A stretch of DNA of 28,019 nucleotides from DASXPG01 sp044449445 (lineage in GTDB: Bacteria; Gemmatimonadota; Gemmatimonadetes; Gemmatimonadales; JACORV01). The position numbers and the translations under genes are program-made. Every line of letters begins with the position of its first letter. Position 1 is the stretch's first letter. The stretch is taken from contig JBIOIA010000010.1 in the NCBI GenBank assembly GCA_044449445.1, positions 1 through 28,019 of the forward strand, given 5' to 3'. This document shows, in pieces, positions 1-7,194 of the stretch. The notes below the pieces were generated by a model. That model was not told where the DNA came from, made no database searches, and saw only the letters and a program-made list of their open reading frames with translations.

Positions 1-258
1 GTGCTCACGGCGGCGCTCGAGCACACCGACGCCGCGGCCCTGATGCCGGCCGTGTGGCTGATGTGCTACGGCGCGGCGGCGATCACCGGCGGCGCGCTGT
101 CGGTGCCGGCCGTGCCGATCATGGGGATGTGCTTCGTCATCACCGGAATCCTCGCCGTGCTCGCACCCGCCGGATGGAGCGATGCGCTGCTCGCCGCCGG
201 CTTCGGCGGACTTCACATCATCTTCGGGCTTCTGATCGCGCGGAGGCACGGTGGCTAG
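1..258 (+). CDS. C-terminal part of a small multi-pass membrane protein (5' end outside window)
   Basis: The frame is open from the first base and ends at TAG 256-258, so the start probably lies upstream; the GTG at position 1 may be internal. The 85 visible residues are mostly hydrophobic, with about three membrane segments (roughly residues 13-30, 36-57 and 63-79), and end in a short basic tail (ARRHGG). I recognise no family motif. The stop lies 10 bases before the start of the winged-helix regulator gene and just touches its Shine-Dalgarno sequence, so the two are probably co-transcribed. A membrane protein paired with a small winged-helix regulator is a common arrangement, but no function can be assigned from this fragment. 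Confidence 0.6.
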   Translation: MLTAALEHTDAAALMPAVWLMCYGAAAITGGALSVPAVPIMGMCFVITGILAVLAPAGWSDALLAAGFGGLHIIFGLLIARRHGG

Positions 259-261
259 GAG
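257..261 (+). promoter_or_regulatory. Shine-Dalgarno AGGAG for the winged-helix regulator
   Basis: AGGAG sits 7 bases before ATG 269. It supports that ATG over the in-frame GTG at 251, which would place the ribosome site inside the reading frame. The site overlaps the stop codon of the preceding membrane protein gene. Confidence 0.6.
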
Positions 262-268
262 CAACGCG

Positions 269-640
269 ATGCACAGTGACAAGAGCCGCGGGGGCGTGAC
301 GCAGCCTCACCCCATCGCCGTGGAGAAGTCGAAGGCGGCCCAGGAATCGCTCTCCCTGGACCGGCTGATCCACGAGCGTGTGCGGCTCGGCATCCTGAGC
401 GCGCTGGCCGTGAACGAGACGCTGTCGTTCAACGATCTCAAGCGCTTGATGAAGGCGACCGACGGCAACCTCAGCGTGCACGCGCGCCGGCTCGAGGAAG
501 CCGAGTACATCCAGTGCACCAAGTCGTTCGAGGGCCGGCTGCCGCGCACCGAGTACCGGCTGACGCCCGCGGGCCGCAAGGCGCTCGAGCGCTACCTCGA
601 CCACATGGAGTCCCTGATCCGCGCCACGCGCGAGAAGTAG
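269..640 (+). CDS. Winged-helix DNA-binding transcriptional regulator
   Basis: The product is a 123-residue single-domain protein. Residues about 25-105 read as a winged helix-turn-helix of the MarR/ArsR-like 'HTH_34' type: a first helix (HERVRLGILSAL), a 'LSFNDLKRLMKATDGNLSVH' helix-turn-helix with the recognition helix at DGNLSVHARRL, and a wing ending in 'RTEYRLTPAGRKAL'. This is followed by a C-terminal helix (ALERYLDHMESLI) likely to dimerise. No metal-binding cysteines or sensor domain are present, so the ligand is unknown. It lies between a membrane protein and uppS on the same strand, and may control its own small operon. The ATG at 269 was chosen because of the AGGAG 7 bases upstream. 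Confidence 0.88.
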   Translation: MHSDKSRGGVTQPHPIAVEKSKAAQESLSLDRLIHERVRLGILSALAVNETLSFNDLKRLMKATDGNLSVHARRLEEAEYIQCTKSFEGRLPRTEYRLTPAGRKALERYLDHMESLIRATREK

Positions 641-674
641 GCCCACCTCTCTTTTTTTGCGGAGAAGCTTTGTG

Positions 675-1403
675 ATGCAAAGTGCTTTCCACGTCGCGAT
701 CATCATGGACGGCAACGGGCGCTGGGCCACGGCCAAGGGGCGGCCGCGCGCGCTCGGACATCGCGCCGGCGCCGAGGCGGTGCGGCGCACCGTCGAAGCC
801 GCGCCGGGCCTCGGCATTTCCACGCTGACGCTCTACGCCTTCTCCGGCGACAACTGGGGCCGCCCGGCCTCCGAGGTTGGCTTCCTGATGCGGCTGTTCG
901 CGAAGTTCCTGCGCGGCGAGACGGCGGCGCTGGTCGAGAGCGGCGTGCGGCTCACCGTGATCGGGCGCCGCGACCGGCTCGGGCCCGACCTCGCGCGCCA
1001 CATCGCGGCCGCCGAGGCGGCCACCGCGTGCGGTACGCGGCTTCACCTGCGCCTGGGGATCGACTACAGCGCGCGCGACGCGATCGTCGAGGCCGCGCGG
1101 CGCGCCCGCGAGGACAGCTCGCCGGCCCTGGATCGTGCGCTATTCGCCCTGCTCCTTGGCGACGCCATGCACGAGCGGGAGCCCGCGCGCGACGTGGACC
1201 TCCTCATCCGCACGGGCGGCGAGCAGCGGCTCAGCGACTTCCTGCTGTGGGAGTGCGCGTACGCCGAGCTGATGTTCAGCAGGAAGATGTGGCCGGAGTG
1301 GACGAAGGCGGACCTGGCGGCGGCGGTCGGGGAGTTTCGAGCCCGGGAACGTCGCTTCGGTCTTCTGCCGAAGGCGGACCGGCTGGCTGTGGCCGTAAGA
1401 TGA
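675..1403 (+). CDS. uppS: Isoprenyl transferase (cis-prenyltransferase, UppS family)
   Basis: Members of this family condense isopentenyl diphosphate onto an allylic diphosphate to give cis-polyprenyl diphosphates such as the undecaprenyl carrier of cell-wall precursors. The P-loop-like signature MDGNGRWA begins at residue 11 with the catalytic Asp at 12. The later signatures TLYAFSGDNWGRP and DLLIRTGGEQRLSDFLLWECAYAEL are complete. The 242 residues match the family length. The canonical SxEN motif is SGDN here, and the central 'NY.GR' motif reads IDYSARDAI, so this is a divergent branch that might make a shorter or secondary prenyl chain. GTG 672 is an alternative start: GGAG at 661-664 is 7 bases from GTG 672 and 10 from ATG 675. 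The stop overlaps the next start (ATGA). Confidence 0.9.
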   Translation: MQSAFHVAIIMDGNGRWATAKGRPRALGHRAGAEAVRRTVEAAPGLGISTLTLYAFSGDNWGRPASEVGFLMRLFAKFLRGETAALVESGVRLTVIGRRDRLGPDLARHIAAAEAATACGTRLHLRLGIDYSARDAIVEAARRAREDSSPALDRALFALLLGDAMHEREPARDVDLLIRTGGEQRLSDFLLWECAYAELMFSRKMWPEWTKADLAAAVGEFRARERRFGLLPKADRLAVAVR

Positions 1404-1981
1404 ATACGCTGTTCCTGCTGGGATCGGTGCTCGGCGTCATGGGCCTGCTGCTCGGCGCGGGGTTCTTCGCGATCACGGGCGCGAGAGCGCGCGCCGGCTT
1501 CGCGGCGCTCGCCGCGGCGGTCTGGATCGCGACCTATGCCGTGCTACTCGTCGTGTCCGGGATGGCGAGCCGTGAAGAGGTGCTTCGGCCCGGCGATACG
1601 AAGTACTTCTGCGGGTTCTTCCTCGACTGTCACATCGGCGTCGCGGTGGACGGCACGCGGGACTCCGGGCACCACGTCATCACGCTGCGCTTCTCGAGCA
1701 GCGCGCGCCGGGCGACGCTGAGCCCGTACGAGGTGCAGGTCGAAGTGATCGGTTCGGACGGCGGGCGTTACGCGGCCCGGCCCGACGGCCGCTCGGTGCT
1801 GGAGCGCGCCATCGGGCCGGGCGGGAGCTACTCGGTCGACGTCAGCTACGATCTTCCGCCGGGCGTACGTGCCGACCGGCTCCTCGTCTCGCAGGGTGTC
1901 GGGATCGACCGGATCCTCGACGGGCTCGTCATCGGCAACGAGAACAGCTTCCTGCACAAGCGGACCTACCTGGCTATCTAG
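1400..1981 (+). CDS. Hypothetical membrane-anchored protein with extracytoplasmic beta domain
   Basis: The 193-residue product has two hydrophobic segments at the N-terminus (about residues 3-25 and 33-54). These are followed by a polar domain of about 135 residues with many alternating beta-like stretches (VITLRFSS, YEVQVEVIGSDG, SYSVDVSYDLP), resembling an immunoglobulin-like or DUF4352-like sandwich outside the membrane. Two cysteines spaced FCGFFLDC could form a disulfide. I do not recognise the family. The start ATG overlaps the uppS stop (ATGA), so it is probably translationally coupled to the prenyltransferase and may belong to cell-envelope function. Its 3' end overlaps the convergent minus-strand gene by 8 bases. 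Confidence 0.75.
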   Translation: MNTLFLLGSVLGVMGLLLGAGFFAITGARARAGFAALAAAVWIATYAVLLVVSGMASREEVLRPGDTKYFCGFFLDCHIGVAVDGTRDSGHHVITLRFSSSARRATLSPYEVQVEVIGSDGGRYAARPDGRSVLERAIGPGGSYSVDVSYDLPPGVRADRLLVSQGVGIDRILDGLVIGNENSFLHKRTYLAI

Positions 1982-2543
1982 GCCACAGCCAGCCGAACGT
2001 CCCCGCCGTCATGCACGCCATCAGCAGCGCATCGATGATCTGGAGCCATTGCGTCTTCCACGGATGGCCGAACCAGATGCACCACGGCACGGTCCCGAAG
2101 AAGTACGTCATGAAGGCCACGGTGCCGATCACGCGGAACACCTGGAGGTACGTCGCGTGCCCGACGACAGTGTGGGCGCCGATGTACGCCAGGAAGATGT
2201 TGACGATCAGGTAGAATACGATCGACTGCGCCATCATCTTGCCCATGCTCATGGGGCCTCTCGGCACCACGTTCACGGTCCCGGCTGGACCCTCGGCCCA
2301 CTTCTTCATGTGGGCTTCCATCTTGGCCTTGTCCTTGCGCATCTCGCCGGACATGAACGGGAACAGGTACATCCCCGCACCGACGTTGCCCTTGCGGAGC
2401 ACGGCCATCAGCCCGTCTTCGTCGGGGAGCGGCTCGAATTCCGTCTTGTGCCACGGCATGGCCATCCAGATCACCGCGGACGTGATGAACACGATGACGG
2501 CGGCCACCACGATCGGCAGCCACAGTTGCCCGACGAATTCCAT
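1974..2543 (-). CDS. Conserved-looking four-helix membrane protein, function unknown
   Basis: The product has 189 residues. It has an N-terminal membrane segment (about 7-28), a cytoplasmic or periplasmic section of about 70 residues, and three further membrane segments (about 102-122, 134-152 and 165-187). The middle section contains a charged helix (MRKDKAKMEAHMKKW) and a Gly/Pro/Met-rich stretch (PRGPMSMGKMMA). No catalytic motif is evident and the family is not recognised. It follows no gene closely on its strand: kgd starts far upstream and ends at 2595, 52 bases before this ATG. The AGAGG six bases before ATG supports the start. The gene could be expressed from kgd read-through or from its own promoter in the 51-base gap. 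Confidence 0.78.
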   Translation of the reverse strand: MEFVGQLWLPIVVAAVIVFITSAVIWMAMPWHKTEFEPLPDEDGLMAVLRKGNVGAGMYLFPFMSGEMRKDKAKMEAHMKKWAEGPAGTVNVVPRGPMSMGKMMAQSIVFYLIVNIFLAYIGAHTVVGHATYLQVFRVIGTVAFMTYFFGTVPWCIWFGHPWKTQWLQIIDALLMACMTAGTFGWLWPR

Positions 2544-2548
2544 TGAAG

Positions 2549-2554
2549 ACCTCT
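2549..2554 (-). promoter_or_regulatory. Shine-Dalgarno AGAGGT before the four-helix membrane protein
   Basis: On the minus strand AGAGG lies six bases upstream of the ATG at 2543-2541, which fixes the start of the membrane protein gene. Confidence 0.5.
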
Positions 2555-2594
2555 GATTGGGGACCGGCTAGGATGGGATACGGGGCCGACTACG

Positions 2595-5500
2595 TCAAGA
2601 CAGCGCTTCCCTCACGATGCGCGCCTGCTCGGCCGCGTGCGCGGCCGGATAGCCCTCGGCGGGGCTCGCCCGCTCGGGCCGGGAGACCTCGAGCACCTGC
2701 ACGCCGGAGGGGGCGAGGCGCCGAAGCTCGGGCGTGATGAACTTGCGCGCCCCCATGTTGCTCGGCTCTTCCTGCACCCAGACGATCTCCTTGAGGCCCG
2801 GATACCGCGCCAGCAGCTCGGCCAGCTCCGCCCTCGGCAGCGGATAGAGCAGCTCCACGCGCCCGATCGCCGCGTGCGCGGCCTGCTCGCGCTCGGGCGA
2901 GGCGAGCAGGTCGTAGTAGACCTTGCCGCTGCACAGCAGGAGCCGGGTGACCTGCGCGCGGCGCTGGGACGCGGCGGGGTCGTCGAGCACGGGCTGGAAC
3001 GCGCCGCTCGACAGCTCGTCCAGGTGACTCGTGGCGGCCGGGAGCCGCAGCAGGCTCTTGGGCGTGAACACGACCAGCGGCCGCAGCTCCTCGTGCAGCG
3101 CCTGGCGGCGCAGCAGGTGGAAGTACTGCGCGGGTGTCGAGCAGTTGGCGACGCGGATGTTGCCCTCGGCGCCCAGCGCGGCGAATCGCTCGATGCGCGC
3201 GGAGGAATGCTCGGGACCCTGCCCCTCGTAGCCGTGCGGCAGCAGCAGCGTGAGCCGTGACGTCTGACCCCACTTCGCGAGCCCCGCGAAGATGAACTGG
3301 TCCACGATGATCTCGGCGCCGTTGGCGAAATCGCCGAACTGCGCTTCCCACAGCACCAGTGCCTCCGGCGCGGCGACCGCGTAGCCGTACTCGAAGCCGA
3401 GGCACGCGTACTCGCTGAGCGGGCTGTTGAAGAGCTCCACGCTCGCCTTCGCGGCGGCGAGGTTCTGGATCGGCGCCCAGCGCCGGCCGTCCTTCGCGTC
3501 ATGCAGGGCCAGGTGCCGCTGGCTGAACGTGCCCCGCTCGGCGTCCTGGCCGGACAGGCGCACCGGCACCCCCTCGGCGAGGAGCGACGCGTAGGCCAGC
3601 GCCTCGGCGTGCGCCCACTCCATGCCGCCTTCGGGGCCGACGGTTTCGCGTCGCCGATCGAGCTGCTTCTTGAGCTTCGGGTTCACGGTGAAGCCGGCGG
3701 GCACCGCGAGCAGCTGGTCGTTCAGCTCGAGCAGCCGCGCGCGATCCACCGCGGTGCCGGGCTCACTCACGGCGGCGAACGCCCCGGTGTGCCGTGGCTC
3801 CTGGTGCGGCGCCTCGCTGGCGAGCCGCCGCTTCACTGCCGCCTGCGCCTCGGCAAGGCGCTGATACGCCCCATCGGCGAGCTTGTCGGCCTCTGCGGCG
3901 GTCATGACGCCCTCGCCCGCGAGCTGCCGCGCGTATACCTGCCGCGCGGTGGGGTGCTGTCGGATCTTCTCGTACAACAGCGGCTGGGTGTACGACGGCT
4001 CGTCGCCCTCGTTGTGGCCCCAGCGCCGGTAGCCGACCACGTCGATCACGACGTCGTTGTGGTAGCGCTCGCGGTACGCCATCGCGAGTCGCACCGCGGT
4101 AAGGCACGCTTCGGGGTCGTCCGCGTTGACGTGCACGATCGGCGCGTCGAAGCCCTTGGCGAGGTCGCTCGCGTAGTCGGTCGAGCGGGAGTCTTCGGGA
4201 TCGGTGGTGAAGCCGATCTGGTTGTCGGTGATGACGTGGACCGTGCCGCCGGTCGCGTAGCCCTCGAGCCTGGCGAGGTTGAATGTCTCGGCGACGATGC
4301 CCTGGCCCGTGAACGCTGCGTCGCCGTGGAGCAGCACCGGCAAGGCGAGCTCGTCGTCGTGGCTTGCCTCGCGCCTGGCGCGCTGGGTCTGCTCGGCGCG
4401 GGTGCGGCCTTCCACGACCGGATTGACCGCCTCGAGGTGGCTCGGGTTGGGCGCGAGCGTCACGGTGACGCGCCGGCCCGACGGCGTCTCGAAGCTCCCT
4501 TCGGCGCCGTGGTGGTACTTCACGTCGCCCGTTCCCCGTTCCGGTTTCATCGCGCCGCCGGCCCCGTGGCTCTCGAACTCGTTGAGGATGGTCTCGTAGG
4601 GCAGGTTGACCACGTGGGCCAGCACGTTGAGCCGGCCGCGGTGCGCCATTCCGATCACGACGTCGTGCGCACCCCTCTCGCCCGCGATCTCGACGATGAG
4701 ATCGAGCATCGGCACCGCGACGTCGAGTCCTTCGATCGAGAACCGCTTCTGGCCGAGGTACGTCTTGTGGAGGAAGCGCTCGAGCGCGTCCACGGCCGTG
4801 AGCCGGCCCAGCAGCTTGCGCTTCTCGGCGGCGGGCAGCGGCCGGCGGTTGGCGCCGGTCTCGACCTGCTGGCGCAGCCACACGCGTTCGTCGTGGCTCG
4901 CGATGTGCTCGAATTCGTACGCGATGGTCCCGCAATAGACGGCGCGCAGCGCGGGAAACACCTCGGCCATGGTGGCGCCGGGCACATAAACGCGCAGGAC
5001 GTCGGCCGGGACTCTCGCCATGACCTCCTGCGTCAAGCCGAGATGACCGGGCTCGCAGGCCGGATCGCCCGGCGGCTCGGCGCCTAACGGATCGAGATGG
5101 GCGAGCGACACACCGTGGAGACGGTGCGCGCGCACCAGCGCCATCGACGCGGCGACTGACTTCAGATCCACCGTCAAAGGCGCAGGAGCGTGGGAGCGTG
5201 GGAGCGCAGGAGCGGATGACTCCACCGTCTCAGGCTCCCCGCTCATGCGCTCCGACGCTCCGGCGCCTCTGAAGATGCCCTCGTAGAACCCCTGCTCGCC
5301 CTGGAGCAGCTGGTCAACCAGGCGCAGGAACATCCCCGACTCGGCGCCCTGGATCACGCGGTGATCGTAGGTGCTGCTGATCGTCATGATCCTGGGGCCG
5401 CCGCCGTCACGGATCGCGCCGGTCGCGATGATCGAGCCCTGCCCCGACATCAGCCGCGGCACCGATGCCACCGTGCCGATCGTGCCGGGATTGGTGAGCG

Positions 5501-6182
5501 TCATCGTCGCGCCCTTGTAGTCGTCGGGCAGCAGCTGGCCTGCACGGGCGCGGGCGACCAGCGATTCGTATGCGGCGTGGAACGCGCCGAAGTCCATCGC
5601 GTCGGCGCGCTTGATGACCGGCACCACGAGGGCGCGCGAGCCGTCCTTCTTCTCGACGTCCACGGCGAGGCCAAGCGAGATGCCGTCGGGCACGATACGG
5701 TGCGGCGCGCCCTCGATCGAAGCGAAGGCGTGGGTCATGACCGGGAACTGCTTCGCGGCCTGGACCAGCGCATAGGCGATGAGATGCGTGTAGGAGATCT
5801 TCTTCGGCGCGAGCGATGCGTTCAGCGCCTTGCGGCGCTCATCGAGCGTGAGGGCCGGAACGTCCCGGAAGCCGGTCGCGGTCGGCACGCCGAGGCTCTG
5901 TTCCATGTTGGCGACGAGCCGCGCGGCCGCGCCCTTCATGGGCTGCGCTGCGCCGGCCATCGCAGGTGCTGGCGCCTCCCGCCCTTCGACTTTCAGCGTT
6001 GGACTTTTGACTTGCTGTGGCACCGCCCCAGCGACCGGCTCCAGCCCCCGCCCCCCGTTCTCGAACAGGGCGCGCCATTCCGGGTCCACCGAGGCCGGCT
6101 CGCGCAGGTACTGTTCGTACATCTCCTGCACGAAGCCGGCGTTCATGGTCCGGTAGACGGCCGCCGTAACGGGATCGCTCAT
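2595..6182 (-). CDS. kgd: Multifunctional 2-oxoglutarate dehydrogenase E1 / succinyltransferase (Kgd type)
   Basis: This TCA-cycle enzyme decarboxylates 2-oxoglutarate with thiamine diphosphate (TPP) and carries an E2-like acyltransferase domain on the same chain, as in mycobacterial Kgd/SucA. The 1195 residues match that family. Order: a short E1 N-terminal helix (about 1-45, FVQEMYEQYLREP); a linker; the E2 catalytic domain (about 95-300) with active-site His about 274 in YDHRVIQGAESG; a second linker; then E1 with TPP-binding regions (GMAHRGRLNVLAH, YHHGAEG, NPSHLEAVNPVVEG, LLHGDAAFTGQG, ITDNQIGFTT, HNEGDEP); and the transketolase-like C-terminal half (SGQDAERGTFSQRH, LLPHGYEGQGPEHSSAR). 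There is no lipoyl domain, so lipoate must come from another protein. Both linkers contain repeat-derived sequence (see repeat features). ATG 6182 begins MSDPV and has no obvious Shine-Dalgarno. Confidence 0.95.
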   Translation of the reverse strand: MSDPVTAAVYRTMNAGFVQEMYEQYLREPASVDPEWRALFENGGRGLEPVAGAVPQQVKSPTLKVEGREAPAPAMAGAAQPMKGAAARLVANMEQSLGVPTATGFRDVPALTLDERRKALNASLAPKKISYTHLIAYALVQAAKQFPVMTHAFASIEGAPHRIVPDGISLGLAVDVEKKDGSRALVVPVIKRADAMDFGAFHAAYESLVARARAGQLLPDDYKGATMTLTNPGTIGTVASVPRLMSGQGSIIATGAIRDGGGPRIMTISSTYDHRVIQGAESGMFLRLVDQLLQGEQGFYEGIFRGAGASERMSGEPETVESSAPALPRSHAPAPLTVDLKSVAASMALVRAHRLHGVSLAHLDPLGAEPPGDPACEPGHLGLTQEVMARVPADVLRVYVPGATMAEVFPALRAVYCGTIAYEFEHIASHDERVWLRQQVETGANRRPLPAAEKRKLLGRLTAVDALERFLHKTYLGQKRFSIEGLDVAVPMLDLIVEIAGERGAHDVVIGMAHRGRLNVLAHVVNLPYETILNEFESHGAGGAMKPERGTGDVKYHHGAEGSFETPSGRRVTVTLAPNPSHLEAVNPVVEGRTRAEQTQRARREASHDDELALPVLLHGDAAFTGQGIVAETFNLARLEGYATGGTVHVITDNQIGFTTDPEDSRSTDYASDLAKGFDAPIVHVNADDPEACLTAVRLAMAYRERYHNDVVIDVVGYRRWGHNEGDEPSYTQPLLYEKIRQHPTARQVYARQLAGEGVMTAAEADKLADGAYQRLAEAQAAVKRRLASEAPHQEPRHTGAFAAVSEPGTAVDRARLLELNDQLLAVPAGFTVNPKLKKQLDRRRETVGPEGGMEWAHAEALAYASLLAEGVPVRLSGQDAERGTFSQRHLALHDAKDGRRWAPIQNLAAAKASVELFNSPLSEYACLGFEYGYAVAAPEALVLWEAQFGDFANGAEIIVDQFIFAGLAKWGQTSRLTLLLPHGYEGQGPEHSSARIERFAALGAEGNIRVANCSTPAQYFHLLRRQALHEELRPLVVFTPKSLLRLPAATSHLDELSSGAFQPVLDDPAASQRRAQVTRLLLCSGKVYYDLLASPEREQAAHAAIGRVELLYPLPRAELAELLARYPGLKEIVWVQEEPSNMGARKFITPELRRLAPSGVQVLEVSRPERASPAEGYPAAHAAEQARIVREALS
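5182..5214. repeat. 8-bp-period GGGAGCGT repeat inside the kgd linker
   Basis: About four imperfect copies of an 8-base unit (GGAGCGTG or GGAGCGCA) lie in the E2-E1 linker of kgd, around codons 323-334. They are read as a Ser/Ala/Pro/His-rich segment (SAPALPRSHAPAPL). The same unit recurs at 6225-6264, 8348-8379 and 17969-18010. Confidence 0.8.
5985..6014. repeat. Dispersed CTTTCAGCGTT-type repeat inside the first kgd linker
   Basis: This A/T-richer stretch contains CTTTCAGCGTT followed by GGACTTTTGACTT. It encodes the linker between the N-terminal helix and the E2 domain (KSPTLKVEG). A related stretch, CTTTCGGCGTTCAACTT, occurs at 27886-27917, outside or at the very end of a gene. I interpret both as members of a second family of short dispersed repeats. 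Confidence 0.45.
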
Positions 6183-6276
6183 GTCGGAAAATAGCGTATC
6201 CGGCCGGTTGACGCGCTTCTTACGCTCCCACTCTCCCACTCTCCCACTCTCCCGCTCTCCCGCGTATGTTCCGCCC
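6183..6276. promoter_or_regulatory. Divergent intergenic region between kgd (-) and guanine deaminase (+)
   Basis: These 94 bases must hold the promoters of both divergent genes. The kgd-proximal part is locally A/T-rich (GGAAAATAGCGTATCC). The centre is filled by an 8-bp-period tandem repeat (6225-6264). No convincing -35/-10 pair or operator could be assigned. Confidence 0.4.
6225..6264. repeat. CTCCCACT tandem repeat in the kgd/guanine deaminase intergenic region
   Basis: About five consecutive 8-base units run here: CTCCCACT three to four times, then CTCCCGCT and CTCCCGCG. The array ends about 13 bases before the GTG start of the deaminase gene and lies in the shared promoter region. It is the T-variant of the CTCCCACG unit found at 8348-8379. 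Confidence 0.85.
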
Positions 6277-6849
6277 GTGACGATCCTGCCATCGGTGCGC
6301 ATCGATCTTCCGCCCTGGGTGGACGAGGTGGTCCAGTGGGACCGCCCGATCACGGGGGACCAGGACAGGATGCGGCTCGCCATCGCGCTGGCGCGCGAGA
6401 ACGTGACGCGCGGCACCGGCGGCCCGTTCGGCGCGGCCGTGTTCGAGAAGGGCACCGGCAAGCTCGTGGGCGTCGGGATGAACAGCGTGGTGCGGCTCAA
6501 CAACTGCGTGCTGCACGGCGAAATGGTCGCCTTCATGATCGCCCAGCAGCGGCTGGGCTCCTTCACCCTCTCGGCGCCGCTCATGCCGGCCCACGAGCTG
6601 GTGACCTCGTGCGAGCCGTGCGCCATGTGCCTGGGCGCGATCCTGTGGAGCGGGGTCAAGCGCGTGGTGTGCGGGGCCCACCGCGACGACGCGACGAAGT
6701 TGAACTTCGAGGAAGGGCCGGTCTTTCCCGAGTCCTACAAGTATCTGCAGGACCGCGGCATCGAGGTCGTACGCGAGGTGCTGCGATCCGAGGCGCGCGA
6801 GGTGATCGAGCTGTACCGCAGGACCAGCGGCAGGATCTACAACGGCTGA
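6277..6849 (+). CDS. Nucleoside/guanine deaminase family protein
   Basis: This is a zinc-dependent cytidine-deaminase-fold enzyme of 190 residues. The zinc site is visible: H80 and the proton-shuttle E82 in LHGEMVAF, then C115 and C118 in SCEPCAMCLGAILWSG. The HGE replaces the commoner HAE. The C-terminal portion (EARAVLDAY-like EAREVIELYR) fits the nucleoside deaminase group that contains guanine deaminases. It sits back to front with a xanthine dehydrogenase/HIU hydrolase set, so guanine to xanthine is the most likely reaction, but the substrate is inferred from context. GTG 6277 was chosen because the upstream sequence is repeat; no strong Shine-Dalgarno is seen. The gene ends 3 bases from the convergent uraH stop. 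Confidence 0.88.
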   Translation: MTILPSVRIDLPPWVDEVVQWDRPITGDQDRMRLAIALARENVTRGTGGPFGAAVFEKGTGKLVGVGMNSVVRLNNCVLHGEMVAFMIAQQRLGSFTLSAPLMPAHELVTSCEPCAMCLGAILWSGVKRVVCGAHRDDATKLNFEEGPVFPESYKYLQDRGIEVVREVLRSEAREVIELYRRTSGRIYNG

Positions 6850-6852
6850 CGA

Positions 6853-7194
6853 TCAGCTGCCGCGGTAGGTGGAGTACCCGTAGGGGCTGAGCAGCAGCGG
6901 CACGTGGTAGTGATCGTGCGGGTCCAGGACCTCGAACACCACGATCACCACCGGATAGAACGCGTCCACGCCCCTGCCCTGGAAGTACGTCGCGGTGTCG
7001 AACACCAGCCGGTAGCGCCGGGTCTCGATCTGGAAATCCGGCGGCAGCAGCTCTTTCACCCTGCCGTCGTCGTCGGTCGTGGCCCACGCGACCGGCGTCC
7101 ACTTGTCGCCAGGCGCCAGCGTCTCGAGCGAGACCTTGATGCCGGAGGCCGGCAGCCCCGACGCGGTATCGAGCACGTGGGTCGTGACGCTCAT
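6853..7194 (-). CDS. uraH: 5-hydroxyisourate hydrolase (transthyretin-like)
   Basis: It hydrolyses 5-hydroxyisourate, the product of urate oxidation, to OHCU in the ureide pathway. The 113 residues have the complete family signature: N-terminal THVLDTASGLPA with the active-site His at about residue 6, a central WTPVAWATTDDDGRV region, and the diagnostic C-terminal tetrapeptide YRGS (110-113). No signal peptide is present, so it is cytoplasmic. Its ATG overlaps the stop of the shortened OHCU decarboxylase gene (ATGA), and it is the last gene of the twelve-gene minus-strand run. All expected catalytic residues appear intact, in contrast to its upstream partner. Confidence 0.96.
   Translation of the reverse strand: MSVTTHVLDTASGLPASGIKVSLETLAPGDKWTPVAWATTDDDGRVKELLPPDFQIETRRYRLVFDTATYFQGRGVDAFYPVVIVVFEVLDPHDHYHVPLLLSPYGYSTYRGS

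Noticed and set aside
1028..1399. Extension of the beta-domain membrane protein upstream into uppS
   Set aside because: The added residues are Arg/Gly-rich out-of-frame uppS sequence; the true start is the ATGA overlap at 1400.
3501..5087. A 528-codon plus-strand open frame antisense to kgd
   Set aside because: Composition is typical of a shadow frame and kgd is complete on the other strand with all motifs.
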